Below are positions 1 to 6,832 of a stretch of DNA of 11,986 nucleotides, in pieces (the stretch's first letter is position 1; every line of letters begins with the position of its first letter). The position numbers and the translations under genes were made by a program. The notes below the pieces were generated by a model. That model did no database searches. It saw only the letters and a list, made by a program, of their open reading frames with translations, and was not told the origin of the DNA. Origin of the DNA: JAHFOW01 sp046350595 (lineage in GTDB: Bacteria > Planctomycetota > Brocadiia > Brocadiales > Brocadiaceae); contig JAXMAC010000102.1 in the NCBI GenBank assembly GCA_046350595.1, positions 1-11,986 on the forward strand. The letters run 5' to 3'.

Positions 1-18
1 GGCAATTCATGAATTGCC
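1..18. repeat. Palindrome GGCAATTCATGAATTGCC, cut by the window edge
   Basis: A perfect 18-base palindrome. The same core is found in full at 7461-7490, where it is flanked by GTAGA/TCTAC. The left flank here lies outside the window, so the complete extent is unknown. It sits just beyond the 3' end of tex, next to the core element at 36-50. Confidence 0.85.
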
Positions 19-35
19 ACTACCGTATCAAAAGT

Positions 36-50
36 AGCCGAAGGCCTAAT
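36..50. repeat. Core repeat GCCGAAGGCCTAATT, copy 1
   Basis: The first of three copies in the window (others at 3970-3984 and 7503-7517). On the minus strand it reads AATTAGGCCTTCGGC, and its TAG is the stop codon of tex. In each copy an A/T-rich stretch ending in AAAGT or AAAAGT precedes it on the plus strand, and beyond that lies a palindrome. I do not recognise the family. Confidence 0.75.
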
Positions 51-2199
51 TTATTGTTGGTTTGGGATTTTTCTTCATGGAAAGGGAAATCCGTCGCCTC
101 TTCATGTCCACCTCCAATACGGTAACGGTCACCTTCTGATGTACTTTTACGGCATCATTTGGGTTCTTTACGAATTTGTCTGCAAGCTCACTGATATGCA
201 CAAGGCCGTCCTGATGCACGCCAATATCCACAAATGCCCCAAATGCCGTAATATTGGTAACAATGCCGGGAAGGCTCATGCCCGGGTTTAAATCTTCCAT
301 TTTTTCTATGCCCTCTGCAAAGCCGAATGTCTCAAATTTCTCTCTGGGGTCTCGACCCGGCTTGGATAGTTCGGCCATAATATCGGTCAACGTGGGGAGT
401 CCGACGTTATCCGTTACGTATTTATTGAGAGTAATTTTCTTTCTGAGAGATTCATTCCGCATCAGGTCTATTACGGCACATTTCAGGTCATTTGCCATGG
501 TATTTACGATAGGGTAACTTTCAGGATGGACGGCGCTTCCGTCAAGGGGATTTTCACCATTTGGTATGCGTAAAAAACCTGCCGCTAATACGAAGGTGTT
601 TGGACCCAAACGAGGGACTTTCTTGAGTTCTTCTCTCGACCTGAATGGGCCGTGTTCATTGCGGAATTTTACAATATTTTCAGCAAGTTGCGGCCCTAAA
701 CCTGAAACATACGTAAGAAGTTGCTTGCTGGCCGTGTTTACATCAACCCCTACCATGTTTACGCAACTGATCACCACGTCATCAAGGCTCTTCTTTAACG
801 CATTCTGGTCTACATCGTGCTGGTATTGTCCGACTCCTATGGATTTTGGATCGATCTTCACCAGTTCTGCAAGGGGGTCCATGAGACGTCTTCCTATGGA
901 TACGGAACCGCGAACGGTCACGTCATAGTCAGGAAACTCCTCACGCGCTACCTCTGAGGCAGAATAAACTGATGCGCCACTCTCGTTTACCATGACCACA
1001 ATAGTGTTTTTAGGGATATCCAATGAACGGACAAATGACTCAGTCTCCCTGCCTGCCGTGCCGTTTCCTATGGCGATCGCTTCTATCTGAAATCGGTTGC
1101 ACAAATCTATGATTTTAGAAGCTGCACTGGCAAGGGACTCTTTCGATGACTGGTGGGGATAGATGGTATCGGTATGGAGGAGTTTCCCCTGTTTATCAAG
1201 ACAGACTACCTTACAACCCGTGCGAAAGCCCGGATCAAGGGCAAGGATATTTTTTTGGCCAAGAGGCGGCGCAAGGAGGAGTTGTCGCATATTTTCGGTA
1301 AATACCCTGATGGCCTCTTCGTCTGCACGCTCTTTTGTGGTAAGTCGTATTTCTGTTTCCATAGAAAGGGAGAGGAGTCGCTTGTAGCTATCTTGGACGG
1401 CTATTTTGACTTGTTGTGAGACTAATCCTGTCCCTTTTATAAAAAGTCCTTCCAGCAATGAAAGCGCCTTGTCTTCCGGAGGACTGACGTGGAGTGACAG
1501 GAATCCCTCTTTTGCCCCGCGTCTCATGGCAAGAACCCTGTGAGAAGGCGCTTTGGGTACAGGCTCTTCCCAGTCAAAGTAGTCCTTGTACTTTATGCCC
1601 TCTTCCTCCTTGCCGGGTATTACCTTTGATTTAAAAACACCTGCCGTCAGATACAGTTCACGCATCTTTCCACGGGTTTCCTGGTCTTCATTTACCCACT
1701 CTGCAATGATATCACGCGCCCCGGCAAGGGCGTCCTCTGCTGATTCAACGCCTTTTTCTGCATTGACAAAGGCGGCAGCTTCCGATGACGGATCAATATC
1801 TTTCTGCTCAAAGATGAGCTTTGCCAAAGGTTCGAGTCCCTTTTCCTTTGCAATGGTTGCCCGTGTGCGGCGTTTGGGGCGGTAGGGGAGGTAAATATCC
1901 TCAAGGATAGCCAGGGTTTCAGCCGCATGCATCTTTTCTTTTAATTCATCGGTCAGCTTTCCCTGTTCTTCCAGCGCCTTAATAATGGCATCGCGCCGTT
2001 TATCGAGTTCTTGTAATTGGCTCATGCGATCGCGGATGGTGGTGATGGCAACCTCATCGAGACTGCCGGTCGCCTCTTTTCTATATCGTGCAATAAAGGG
2101 AACCGTAGCGCCTTCTTCAAGGAGCAGAGCGGTTGCCTGGACTTGTTTAAGTTTTACGTTGAGTTCACCGGCAATCTTAAGAATGTGTGCTTCGTTCAT
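46..2199 (-). CDS. tex: Transcription accessory protein Tex (RNA-binding, S1 domain)
   Basis: Full-length Tex of 717 residues, close to the usual 720-780. The order is an N-terminal helical/HTH region with the typical VPFIARYRKE stretch near residue 35, a YqgF/RNase H-like domain from about residue 318 (ILALDPGFRTG), a helix-hairpin-helix region at about 490-560 (SGLGPQLAENIV), and an S1 RNA-binding domain at about 640-710 (GIVTNITAFGAFVDIG). In other bacteria Tex binds RNA polymerase and RNA in the cytoplasm and affects transcription; its exact role is not settled. The ATG start is supported by AGAGGA four bases upstream (minus strand, 2204-2209). The TAG stop lies inside the repeat at 36-50, so the last codons may have been set by a repeat insertion. 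It runs in the same direction as the upstream amidohydrolase, 151 bases away. Confidence 0.96.
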   Translation of the reverse strand: MNEAHILKIAGELNVKLKQVQATALLLEEGATVPFIARYRKEATGSLDEVAITTIRDRMSQLQELDKRRDAIIKALEEQGKLTDELKEKMHAAETLAILEDIYLPYRPKRRTRATIAKEKGLEPLAKLIFEQKDIDPSSEAAAFVNAEKGVESAEDALAGARDIIAEWVNEDQETRGKMRELYLTAGVFKSKVIPGKEEEGIKYKDYFDWEEPVPKAPSHRVLAMRRGAKEGFLSLHVSPPEDKALSLLEGLFIKGTGLVSQQVKIAVQDSYKRLLSLSMETEIRLTTKERADEEAIRVFTENMRQLLLAPPLGQKNILALDPGFRTGCKVVCLDKQGKLLHTDTIYPHQSSKESLASAASKIIDLCNRFQIEAIAIGNGTAGRETESFVRSLDIPKNTIVVMVNESGASVYSASEVAREEFPDYDVTVRGSVSIGRRLMDPLAELVKIDPKSIGVGQYQHDVDQNALKKSLDDVVISCVNMVGVDVNTASKQLLTYVSGLGPQLAENIVKFRNEHGPFRSREELKKVPRLGPNTFVLAAGFLRIPNGENPLDGSAVHPESYPIVNTMANDLKCAVIDLMRNESLRKKITLNKYVTDNVGLPTLTDIMAELSKPGRDPREKFETFGFAEGIEKMEDLNPGMSLPGIVTNITAFGAFVDIGVHQDGLVHISELADKFVKNPNDAVKVHQKVTVTVLEVDMKRRRISLSMKKNPKPTIN

Positions 2200-2293
2200 G
2201 GTATCCTCTGATTGATTAAATAGTTTTACACTTCCCTACAAAAGACGCAATGTCCCAAGGGTGATAAAAAACCAAATGCATTTTTTTTCGACT

Positions 2294-2340
2294 GACGCAG
2301 AGCGTCGTGTTCGTCGTTCCCACGCACAGCGTGGGAACGA
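2294..2340. repeat. Two adjacent hairpins between the amidohydrolase and tex
   Basis: A 12-bp stem with a 3-base loop (TCGTTCCCACGC at 2314-2325 with its complement at 2329-2340) lies beside a smaller 5-bp hairpin (GACGC/GCGTC, 2294-2306). They start 10 bases past the stop of the minus-strand amidohydrolase. In the transcript they are followed by A residues, not U, so they are not a standard intrinsic terminator. The larger hairpin looks like a dispersed palindromic repeat. Confidence 0.75.
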
Positions 2341-2350
2341 GTATTAATAT

Positions 2351-3529
2351 TTAACTACAGGCAATAGCAGTAAACAGCGCCGGTCCCATGGAGAGCACAT
2401 CTTCATCGAGCATGAACCGGGAGCTGTGTAAGGGATGGATTGTTCCTTTTTCCAGATTTCCTGAACCAAGAAATGCGAAGGCGCCTTTTATTTTCTCCAG
2501 GTAGTAGGAAAAATCTTCACCTCCCATTTTGGGGTCTATGTTTTCTGCTGCTTTAATTCCAAAGAGTTCAATAATCTTGTTCCGCATAAAATCCACCTGT
2601 GCGGGGGGATTATTCAAAGGCGGGTGTCCCCTCAGATATTCAAATTGATAGGTTGCATTATTGTATGAAGTAATCCCTTTTATCGTCTCTTCGAGCAGGG
2701 TCGGCATTCTGTATCTTAATTCCTTTGAGAGCGTTCTCACCGTCCCGGTAATCCTGACCTTATCAGGGATGACGTTAAAGGTGGTTCCGCCGGCTATTTG
2801 GCAGAGCGAGACTACGCACGGGGATAAGGGGTTTACCTTGCGGGATGTAATGGTCTGGATTGCCAGAATTACCTCGGCGGCAATGACCACAGGGTCTACA
2901 CACAGGTGAGGGGTGGATGCATGACCGCCTTTTCCTATGATGGTGATAACAATGCGGTCTGTTGCCGCCATAGTGGGTCCAGCACGTAATCCGAAGATGC
3001 CCGATGGAAGGTTTGGCTCGATATGGAGTCCGTAGATCTCTTCCACATCATGTAAAACACCCTGTTCCACCATGAGTTTTGCCCCGCCCGGGTGTTGTTC
3101 TTCACATGGTTGAAAGACAAACTTTACCCGTCGTTTGAGTTTGTTTTTCATTCCGGCCATGAGTTTGGCTGCGCCCAGGAGCATGGCCATGTTGGCGTCA
3201 TGTCCGCAGGCGTGTGCAACGCCTTCGTTCTGAGACTTATATTCGAGATCATTTTCTTCTGTCATTGGCAGGGCATCCATATCGGCGCGAAAGGCAACGG
3301 TGGTTGTTGCGCCATCAACGTCGAGGATGCCAACGATGCCCGTTTTTGCAACATCGGTTTGTACCTGGAGTCCCAGCCTTTTCAATTCTTCTGCAATAAC
3401 GCCCGATGTGCGGATTTCTGTAAAGCCCATTTCCGGATGTTTGTGAAAGTCCCGCCGCATCTGTATGATGTAATCATGTATATCGTGCGCACGATTTCGT
3501 ATTTCTTGTAAAAGTGTGTTGTCTTGCAT
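2351..3529 (-). CDS. M20 peptidase-family amidohydrolase (N-acyl-amino-acid / hippurate hydrolase type)
   Basis: A 392-residue zinc-dependent amidohydrolase that should cleave the amide bond of an N-acyl amino acid or similar compound in the cytoplasm. Motifs seen: VAFRADMDALPM (78-89), HACGHD (106-111), the FVFQPCEE catalytic pair (E143/E144), GLH (167-169), GGEDFSYYL (336-344) and a C-terminal IHPLHSSRF (364-372). Likely metal ligands are C108, H110, E144, H169 and one of H365/H368. The insert at about 185-300 is the dimerisation domain of the family. The frame is open to an ATG at 3589, which would add 20 residues, but that ATG lies in the terminal repeat of a MITE. The ATG at 3529 gives the usual spacing to the MRRDFHKHPEMGF motif. 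No clear Shine-Dalgarno is seen at either start. The substrate cannot be read from sequence. Confidence 0.93.
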   Translation of the reverse strand: MQDNTLLQEIRNRAHDIHDYIIQMRRDFHKHPEMGFTEIRTSGVIAEELKRLGLQVQTDVAKTGIVGILDVDGATTTVAFRADMDALPMTEENDLEYKSQNEGVAHACGHDANMAMLLGAAKLMAGMKNKLKRRVKFVFQPCEEQHPGGAKLMVEQGVLHDVEEIYGLHIEPNLPSGIFGLRAGPTMAATDRIVITIIGKGGHASTPHLCVDPVVIAAEVILAIQTITSRKVNPLSPCVVSLCQIAGGTTFNVIPDKVRITGTVRTLSKELRYRMPTLLEETIKGITSYNNATYQFEYLRGHPPLNNPPAQVDFMRNKIIELFGIKAAENIDPKMGGEDFSYYLEKIKGAFAFLGSGNLEKGTIHPLHSSRFMLDEDVLSMGPALFTAIACS

Positions 3530-3580
3530 GGTTGTTGGTAGAAATTGTAAGTTTATATCAAATACATGAAAACTCAAACG

Positions 3581-3680
3581 CAATGTCATTAAGTTAAGGA
3601 TTATTTGATTAAAACAACCCCCTTTATCCCCCTTTTCTAAGGGGGACTTTTACGGCAGGTAGCTTAACTTGATGACATTG
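3581..3680. mobile_element. 100-bp MITE with 18-bp terminal inverted repeats and target duplication
   Basis: The left end CAATGTCATTAAGTTAAG (3581-3598) and right end CTTAACTTGATGACATTG (3663-3680) are inverted repeats matching at 17 of 18 positions. Directly abutting them are AACTCAAACG (3571-3580) and AATTCAAACG (3681-3690), a 10-bp direct repeat matching at 9 of 10, as expected of a target-site duplication. The interior has no gene but holds a 7-bp hairpin (CCCCCTT/AAGGGGG, 3628-3645). It looks like a non-autonomous element moved by a DDE transposase that makes 9-10 bp duplications; the family is not identified. Confidence 0.8.
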
Positions 3681-3726
3681 AATTCAAACGATTAAAGAAT
3701 CGGCTCGTTCCCAAACTCTGTTCGGG

Positions 3727-3890
3727 GAGATTGCTTCGGAAAAGAACCTCGCAATGACACGTACTTATGCACCTTGATGGCACACGGCACATTGTCATTG
3801 CGAGCGGAGCGGAGCAATCTTTCCATCATAAACAAATGTGATGGTGAAAAACTTACACAAAAAAGAAGTTTTTACAGAGTAATACTATAA
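3727..3890 (-). repeat. Long inverted repeat, copy 1 (left of the dgc operon)
   Basis: On the minus strand this matches 6648-6832. An outer 32-base block (3859-3890) is identical to the reverse complement of 6648-6679. An inner block of about 98 bases (to about 3727) matches at roughly nine in ten positions by eye. The inner block has its own terminal inverted repeats (GATTGCTTCG...GCAATGAC against GTCATTGCGAG...CGAAGCAATC), a widespread type of dispersed bacterial palindrome. The spacer between the blocks is about 22 bases shorter than in copy 2. Confidence 0.85.
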
Positions 3891-3901
3891 CACACCCCCA
3901 G

Positions 3902-3950
3902 CCCCTCTTTTCAGAGGGGAGTTGTAGAGACGCAAGATTTTGCGTCTCTA
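3902..3950. repeat. Two hairpin repeats downstream of dgcA
   Basis: CCCCTCT-TTTC-AGAGGGG (3902-3919) is followed by TAGAGACGCAA-GATT-TTGCGTCTCTA (3925-3950, 11-bp stem). Neither is followed by a T-run on either strand, so neither is a good intrinsic terminator. The second has the same TAGAG boundary as the palindrome at 7461-7490 but a different interior. With the MITE, the long inverted repeat and the core element, these account for the gene-free stretch 3530-3987. Confidence 0.8.
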
Positions 3951-3969
3951 TCTGTGTATTTTCAAAGTC

Positions 3970-3984
3970 GCCGAAGGCCTAATT
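3970..3984. repeat. Core repeat GCCGAAGGCCTAATT, copy 2
   Basis: Identical over 15 bases to 36-50 and 7503-7517. On the minus strand it starts three bases beyond the TAA stop of dgcA and adds an in-frame TAG. The palindrome at 3925-3950 lies 19 bases to its left. Confidence 0.75.
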
Positions 3985-3987
3985 CAT

Positions 3988-4998
3988 TTACACAACCCCC
4001 AATCCATTACCATCCGGTAAGATCAGTTTTCCCTTATCAACCGTAACACCAGTATAGGGGTCATTGGTGACAAGAAGATTTCCATCAAGGTCAACGTAGT
4101 CTACCAGGGGTGAGAGGTGGGCTGCTGCAGTGATGGACACAGAGCTTTCAATGTTGCAGCCGATCATGATCTTCATGTTATGCGCACGGGCTGTGTGGAT
4201 CATTCGGAGCGCTTCCCGCAATCCTCCGCACTTCATGAGTTTTATATTGATGCCATCAACAAGACCCGACAAGGGCGGTATATCTTTTGAATCCCGCACG
4301 TCTTCATCTGCAAAGACGGGAATTTTTACCGCATTTCTCAGCTTCCGGAGCGATTCAAGGCTGCCGACGGGAAAGGGCTGTTCTACCAGTTCAACGCCAA
4401 GTTCTTCCATAAGGTTTAATTTTTGTATTGCCTCATCAGCCGTCCAGCCTGTATTGGCGTCTACGCGGAACGTGGCGCGGGTAATCTTGCGTAATGCTCT
4501 TAATATTTCTATATCATTTTTGAAACCTACTTTTATCTTGAGCATGGGAAAATCCCTTGCTTCTGCAACCTTTTTGCACATTATGTCGAGCGTATCAATG
4601 CCGATAGTGAACGATGTTACCTTCGTTTCGTGTCGGTTCAGGCCAAATAATTTATAAAGGGGTATCCTGAGTTTCTTGCCCACGATATCGTGGATAGCCA
4701 TGTCAATCGCTGCACGCGCGGCTGTATCTTTTGGGTATTTGCTTTTAAGTCGACTGGTTATATCTTCTACCTGGAATGGATCGAAAGCGCTGAATAAATC
4801 TTTGGATTCCTGGAATATCCGGCTGACGCTCTGCGCATCTTCACCGAAAAACCTGGTGGGCGCAGCCTCTCCCAGTCCGGTAGTTCCATCATTATCCTGT
4901 ATATGAACAACGATATTGTTTTGAGTGCCGCGGGTTTCTCTGGCGATCTGAAATGTATATCGTAATTGTAAGTCGAGCGGGTGGAACGAGAGATTCAT
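3988..4998 (-). CDS. dgcA: DgcA-type dipeptide / N-acetyl-D-glutamate epimerase (enolase superfamily)
   Basis: A 336-residue enolase-superfamily enzyme of the muconate-lactonising subgroup, full length. Residues seen: KIK (154-156) for the first catalytic Lys; metal ligands D180 (VDAN), E206 (VEQP) and D231 (ADED); second catalytic Lys in IKLMKCGG (K253); and a late DLDG (303-306), whose DxD is typical of L-Ala-D/L-Glu epimerases. The family inverts the alpha carbon of the acidic residue in Ala-Glu dipeptides during murein recycling. Next to DgcN it is instead expected to epimerise N-acetyl-D-glutamate. Its ATG overlaps the dgcN stop (ATGA, 4995-4998), implying translational coupling. Motifs alone do not decide between dipeptide and N-acetyl-glutamate substrate; the neighbour favours the second. 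Confidence 0.9.
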   Translation of the reverse strand: MNLSFHPLDLQLRYTFQIARETRGTQNNIVVHIQDNDGTTGLGEAAPTRFFGEDAQSVSRIFQESKDLFSAFDPFQVEDITSRLKSKYPKDTAARAAIDMAIHDIVGKKLRIPLYKLFGLNRHETKVTSFTIGIDTLDIMCKKVAEARDFPMLKIKVGFKNDIEILRALRKITRATFRVDANTGWTADEAIQKLNLMEELGVELVEQPFPVGSLESLRKLRNAVKIPVFADEDVRDSKDIPPLSGLVDGINIKLMKCGGLREALRMIHTARAHNMKIMIGCNIESSVSITAAAHLSPLVDYVDLDGNLLVTNDPYTGVTVDKGKLILPDGNGLGVV

Positions 4999-6032
4999 GG
5001 CAAGAGGGGCTGAATAACGTTGATAAATTTGTCTACGCCAAATTTAATGGGATCGGTGACAGGCAGTTTCACCTCTTTTTCTACTTTGTCGATTTCGTTT
5101 TGCGCGTCCAGATCGGACATACCAAAGCAGTTCAGGGAAATGCCAAGCACCTTGCACGGCTGAATGGGTTGTGCTATTTTTTCGTAAAGTTCAATCAGGT
5201 GGTTTAACGGTAGTATAGGGAAATTGGAGTAATGCCGAAGGGTTTTACGGACAGGTTGATGACACAGGATAAGACCCTGTGGCGCAGAACCATGTAAGAG
5301 ACCGAGCGTAACGCCTGAATATGCCGGATGGGTGATGCTTCCCTGTCCTTCAATGTTCAGGAGTTGATACTGTGCGCGGTCAAGGACGAGCTTTTCCGCT
5401 GCCCCGGAAATAAAATCGGAAATAACATGATCAACAGCAATTCCGCTTCCTTCAATCATAATACCCGTCTGTCCTGTGGCGACAAAACATGCGTTTATTC
5501 CCCGTTTTTTTGCAGCCCGGGTGATTTCAATGGATGTCACCATTTTTCCAATGTTACAATCTGAACCGACGGTAAGGATGCGCAATGTCTTTGTATCCCT
5601 TGCCTTACCCGTGCCAATGGGGAGATTTTCAGGCGCCTTACGGACGTCCCATATTTTACTTTGGTAATCACGCGCGAGTTTGCAGAACTCGAAATCCTCT
5701 TCCATGTGCAGGTGAAGTCCGTTAATAATGTCAATCCTGTTTTTCAAGGCATCGGTAATATGTTTTCTCCACTCGGCAGGTAACATACCGCCGGGAGGGG
5801 CAATGCCGATCAGGAGGGCGGTGGGTTTCAGGGGTAATGTTTCTTCAATATTTTTTACAATAGGTATACCTTTGCCAACGCCGATAATTGAATCGATGTT
5901 TTTTCCGGTATTGACGCTATCGATGATTGCGACAATGTCATCCCTGCGATAACGGATAACGCTCACAGCAGTTTTTGCGGTAAAAACATCAAGTCTGCCT
6001 TCGGTAAGTATAACGATCTTGTGCTGGGTCAT
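4995..6032 (-). CDS. dgcN: DgcN-type DUF1611 protein, probable D-glutamate N-acetyltransferase
   Basis: A 345-residue DUF1611 protein. The N-terminal half (about 1-145) has a Rossmann-like pattern with IGIAPPGGMLP (75-85). The C-terminal half has a P-loop-like GSDCNIGKM (156-164) followed by ATGQTGIMIEGSG (185-197) and IEGQGS (228-233), the conserved signature of the family. Characterised members paired with DgcA acetylate D-glutamate in a D-Glu to L-Glu pathway; older annotation calls them NAD-dependent epimerase-like or P-loop proteins of unknown function. The stop overlaps the dgcA start by ATGA, and the start lies 18 bases after the GcvH-like stop. No clear Shine-Dalgarno is visible, so translation may depend on the upstream gene. 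Family assignment is firm; the precise reaction is inferred from the pairing. Confidence 0.85.
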   Translation of the reverse strand: MTQHKIVILTEGRLDVFTAKTAVSVIRYRRDDIVAIIDSVNTGKNIDSIIGVGKGIPIVKNIEETLPLKPTALLIGIAPPGGMLPAEWRKHITDALKNRIDIINGLHLHMEEDFEFCKLARDYQSKIWDVRKAPENLPIGTGKARDTKTLRILTVGSDCNIGKMVTSIEITRAAKKRGINACFVATGQTGIMIEGSGIAVDHVISDFISGAAEKLVLDRAQYQLLNIEGQGSITHPAYSGVTLGLLHGSAPQGLILCHQPVRKTLRHYSNFPILPLNHLIELYEKIAQPIQPCKVLGISLNCFGMSDLDAQNEIDKVEKEVKLPVTDPIKFGVDKFINVIQPLLP

Positions 6033-6050
6033 GGTATTTGATAGAAAGGG

Positions 6051-6497
6051 CTATTTTTTCCGCTTTTCTTTGAGAATTTTGCTGTGTTGTTTTAGTTCTC
6101 TCTGGGGATGTGGAGATTGCAATTTACCAATATGTGCAGCGTATTCCCGATGGCTTAAAAAATAATCAAAGGAAATGGTATCACGTGTTACGAATTTAAT
6201 GAGCCAGCCCTGTTCATAAGGATTGTTACTCAGTAAATCGAGGTCTTCAAACAAACGTTCGTTTACCGCTATAACCTCGCCGTCCAATGGTGATGTAATG
6301 TCTAATAGCATTGCTAACGATTCGACTTCACCAAAAGAGATGCCGGACAGTATTTCTTCGCCTACCTTCGGCAGATCAAGAAATAAAAGTTTATTTAATT
6401 CTCCAAGGATGTGGTGTGTCAGACCAACCGTGATTGACTTGGTTTCGAACAAAAACCATTCGTGCGTGGGTAAGTATTTTAAATGTTCAGGAATCAT
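6051..6497 (-). CDS. GcvH-like protein lacking the lipoylated lysine
   Basis: A 148-residue protein with the glycine-cleavage H-protein fold: start MIPEHLKYLPTHEW, then a LDLPKVGEEI / FGEVES / DITSPLDGEVIAVNE / NPYEQGWLIKF series that matches GcvH along its length. Normal GcvH reads ESVKA at the lipoylation turn; here it reads ESLAM, so the Lys is Ala62 (codon GCA). No nearby Lys could replace it. The C-terminal tail of about 45 residues is longer and more basic than in GcvH (about 125-130 residues). The frame is open to a GTG at 6512, but the ATG at 6497 fits GcvH and has GAGG nine bases upstream. It is the first gene of the operon with dgcN and dgcA. It is unlikely to carry aminomethyl groups; a structural or binding role is possible. 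Confidence 0.88.
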   Translation of the reverse strand: MIPEHLKYLPTHEWFLFETKSITVGLTHHILGELNKLLFLDLPKVGEEILSGISFGEVESLAMLLDITSPLDGEVIAVNERLFEDLDLLSNNPYEQGWLIKFVTRDTISFDYFLSHREYAAHIGKLQSPHPQRELKQHSKILKEKRKK

Positions 6498-6538
6498 AAC
6501 ATAATGCCTCACAATAAATTATAACTATTAAGTGCAAA

Positions 6539-6567
6539 ATGTTAACACATGATATATGGGTTGTCAA
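6539..6567 (-). promoter_or_regulatory. Sigma-70 promoter for the GcvH-like/dgcN/dgcA operon
   Basis: On the minus strand, TTGACA (6562-6567), a 17-base spacer and TAACAT (6539-6544), with TG one base before the -10 (extended -10). Transcription should begin near 6532, leaving a leader of about 35 bases before the ATG at 6497. Confidence 0.75.
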
Positions 6568-6635
6568 GGATAATTGATTTTAAGGGGATTCAGGCTTTCG
6601 TGATAATTAGCTTTTCAATCAACAGTGAATTTTTT

Positions 6636-6656
6636 ATACTATAACCCTTATAGTAT
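6636..6656. repeat. Small inverted repeat ATACTATAA-CCC-TTATAGTAT
   Basis: A perfect 9-bp inverted repeat with a 3-base loop, straddling the outer edge of the long repeat that begins at 6648. The right arm is part of that repeat; the left arm is not in copy 1. Confidence 0.7.
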
Positions 6657-6832
6657 TACTCTGTAAAAACTTCTTTTTTTATAACTATTTCACAATCCCA
6701 TGTACTTCTTATCAGGAGGTGAAGTTTGTTTATGGGGGAAAGATTGCTTCGCTCCGCTCGCAATGACAACGTGCTGTGTGCCATCAAAGAGCATAGTAAG
6801 TGTCATTGCGAGGGTCTTTTCCGAAGCAATCG
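6648..6832 (+). repeat. Long inverted repeat, copy 2 (right of the dgc operon)
   Basis: The inverted partner of 3727-3890. It has the same order of outer 32-base block (6648-6679), spacer and inner palindromic block (about 6736-6832). Its spacer carries about 22 extra bases (around 6699-6721), including AGGAGGT. The inner block overlaps the 5' part of the DUF123 reading frame. Confidence 0.85.

Noticed and set aside
254..1885. Several plus-strand open frames inside tex
   Set aside because: They have no ribosome sites or recognisable domains, and lie opposite a strongly conserved gene.
2294..2340. Intrinsic terminator of the amidohydrolase
   Set aside because: The hairpins are good, but in the minus-strand transcript they are followed by an A-run; the T-run lies on the wrong side for either direction.
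3530..3589. 20-residue N-terminal extension of the amidohydrolase
   Set aside because: The upstream ATG lies in the MITE terminal repeat, and family members start about 25 residues before the RRDxHxHPE motif, as the ATG at 3529 does.
6051..6497. Ordinary glycine-cleavage H protein (gcvH)
   Set aside because: The lipoyl-accepting Lys is Ala, and no gcvT/gcvP genes are nearby.
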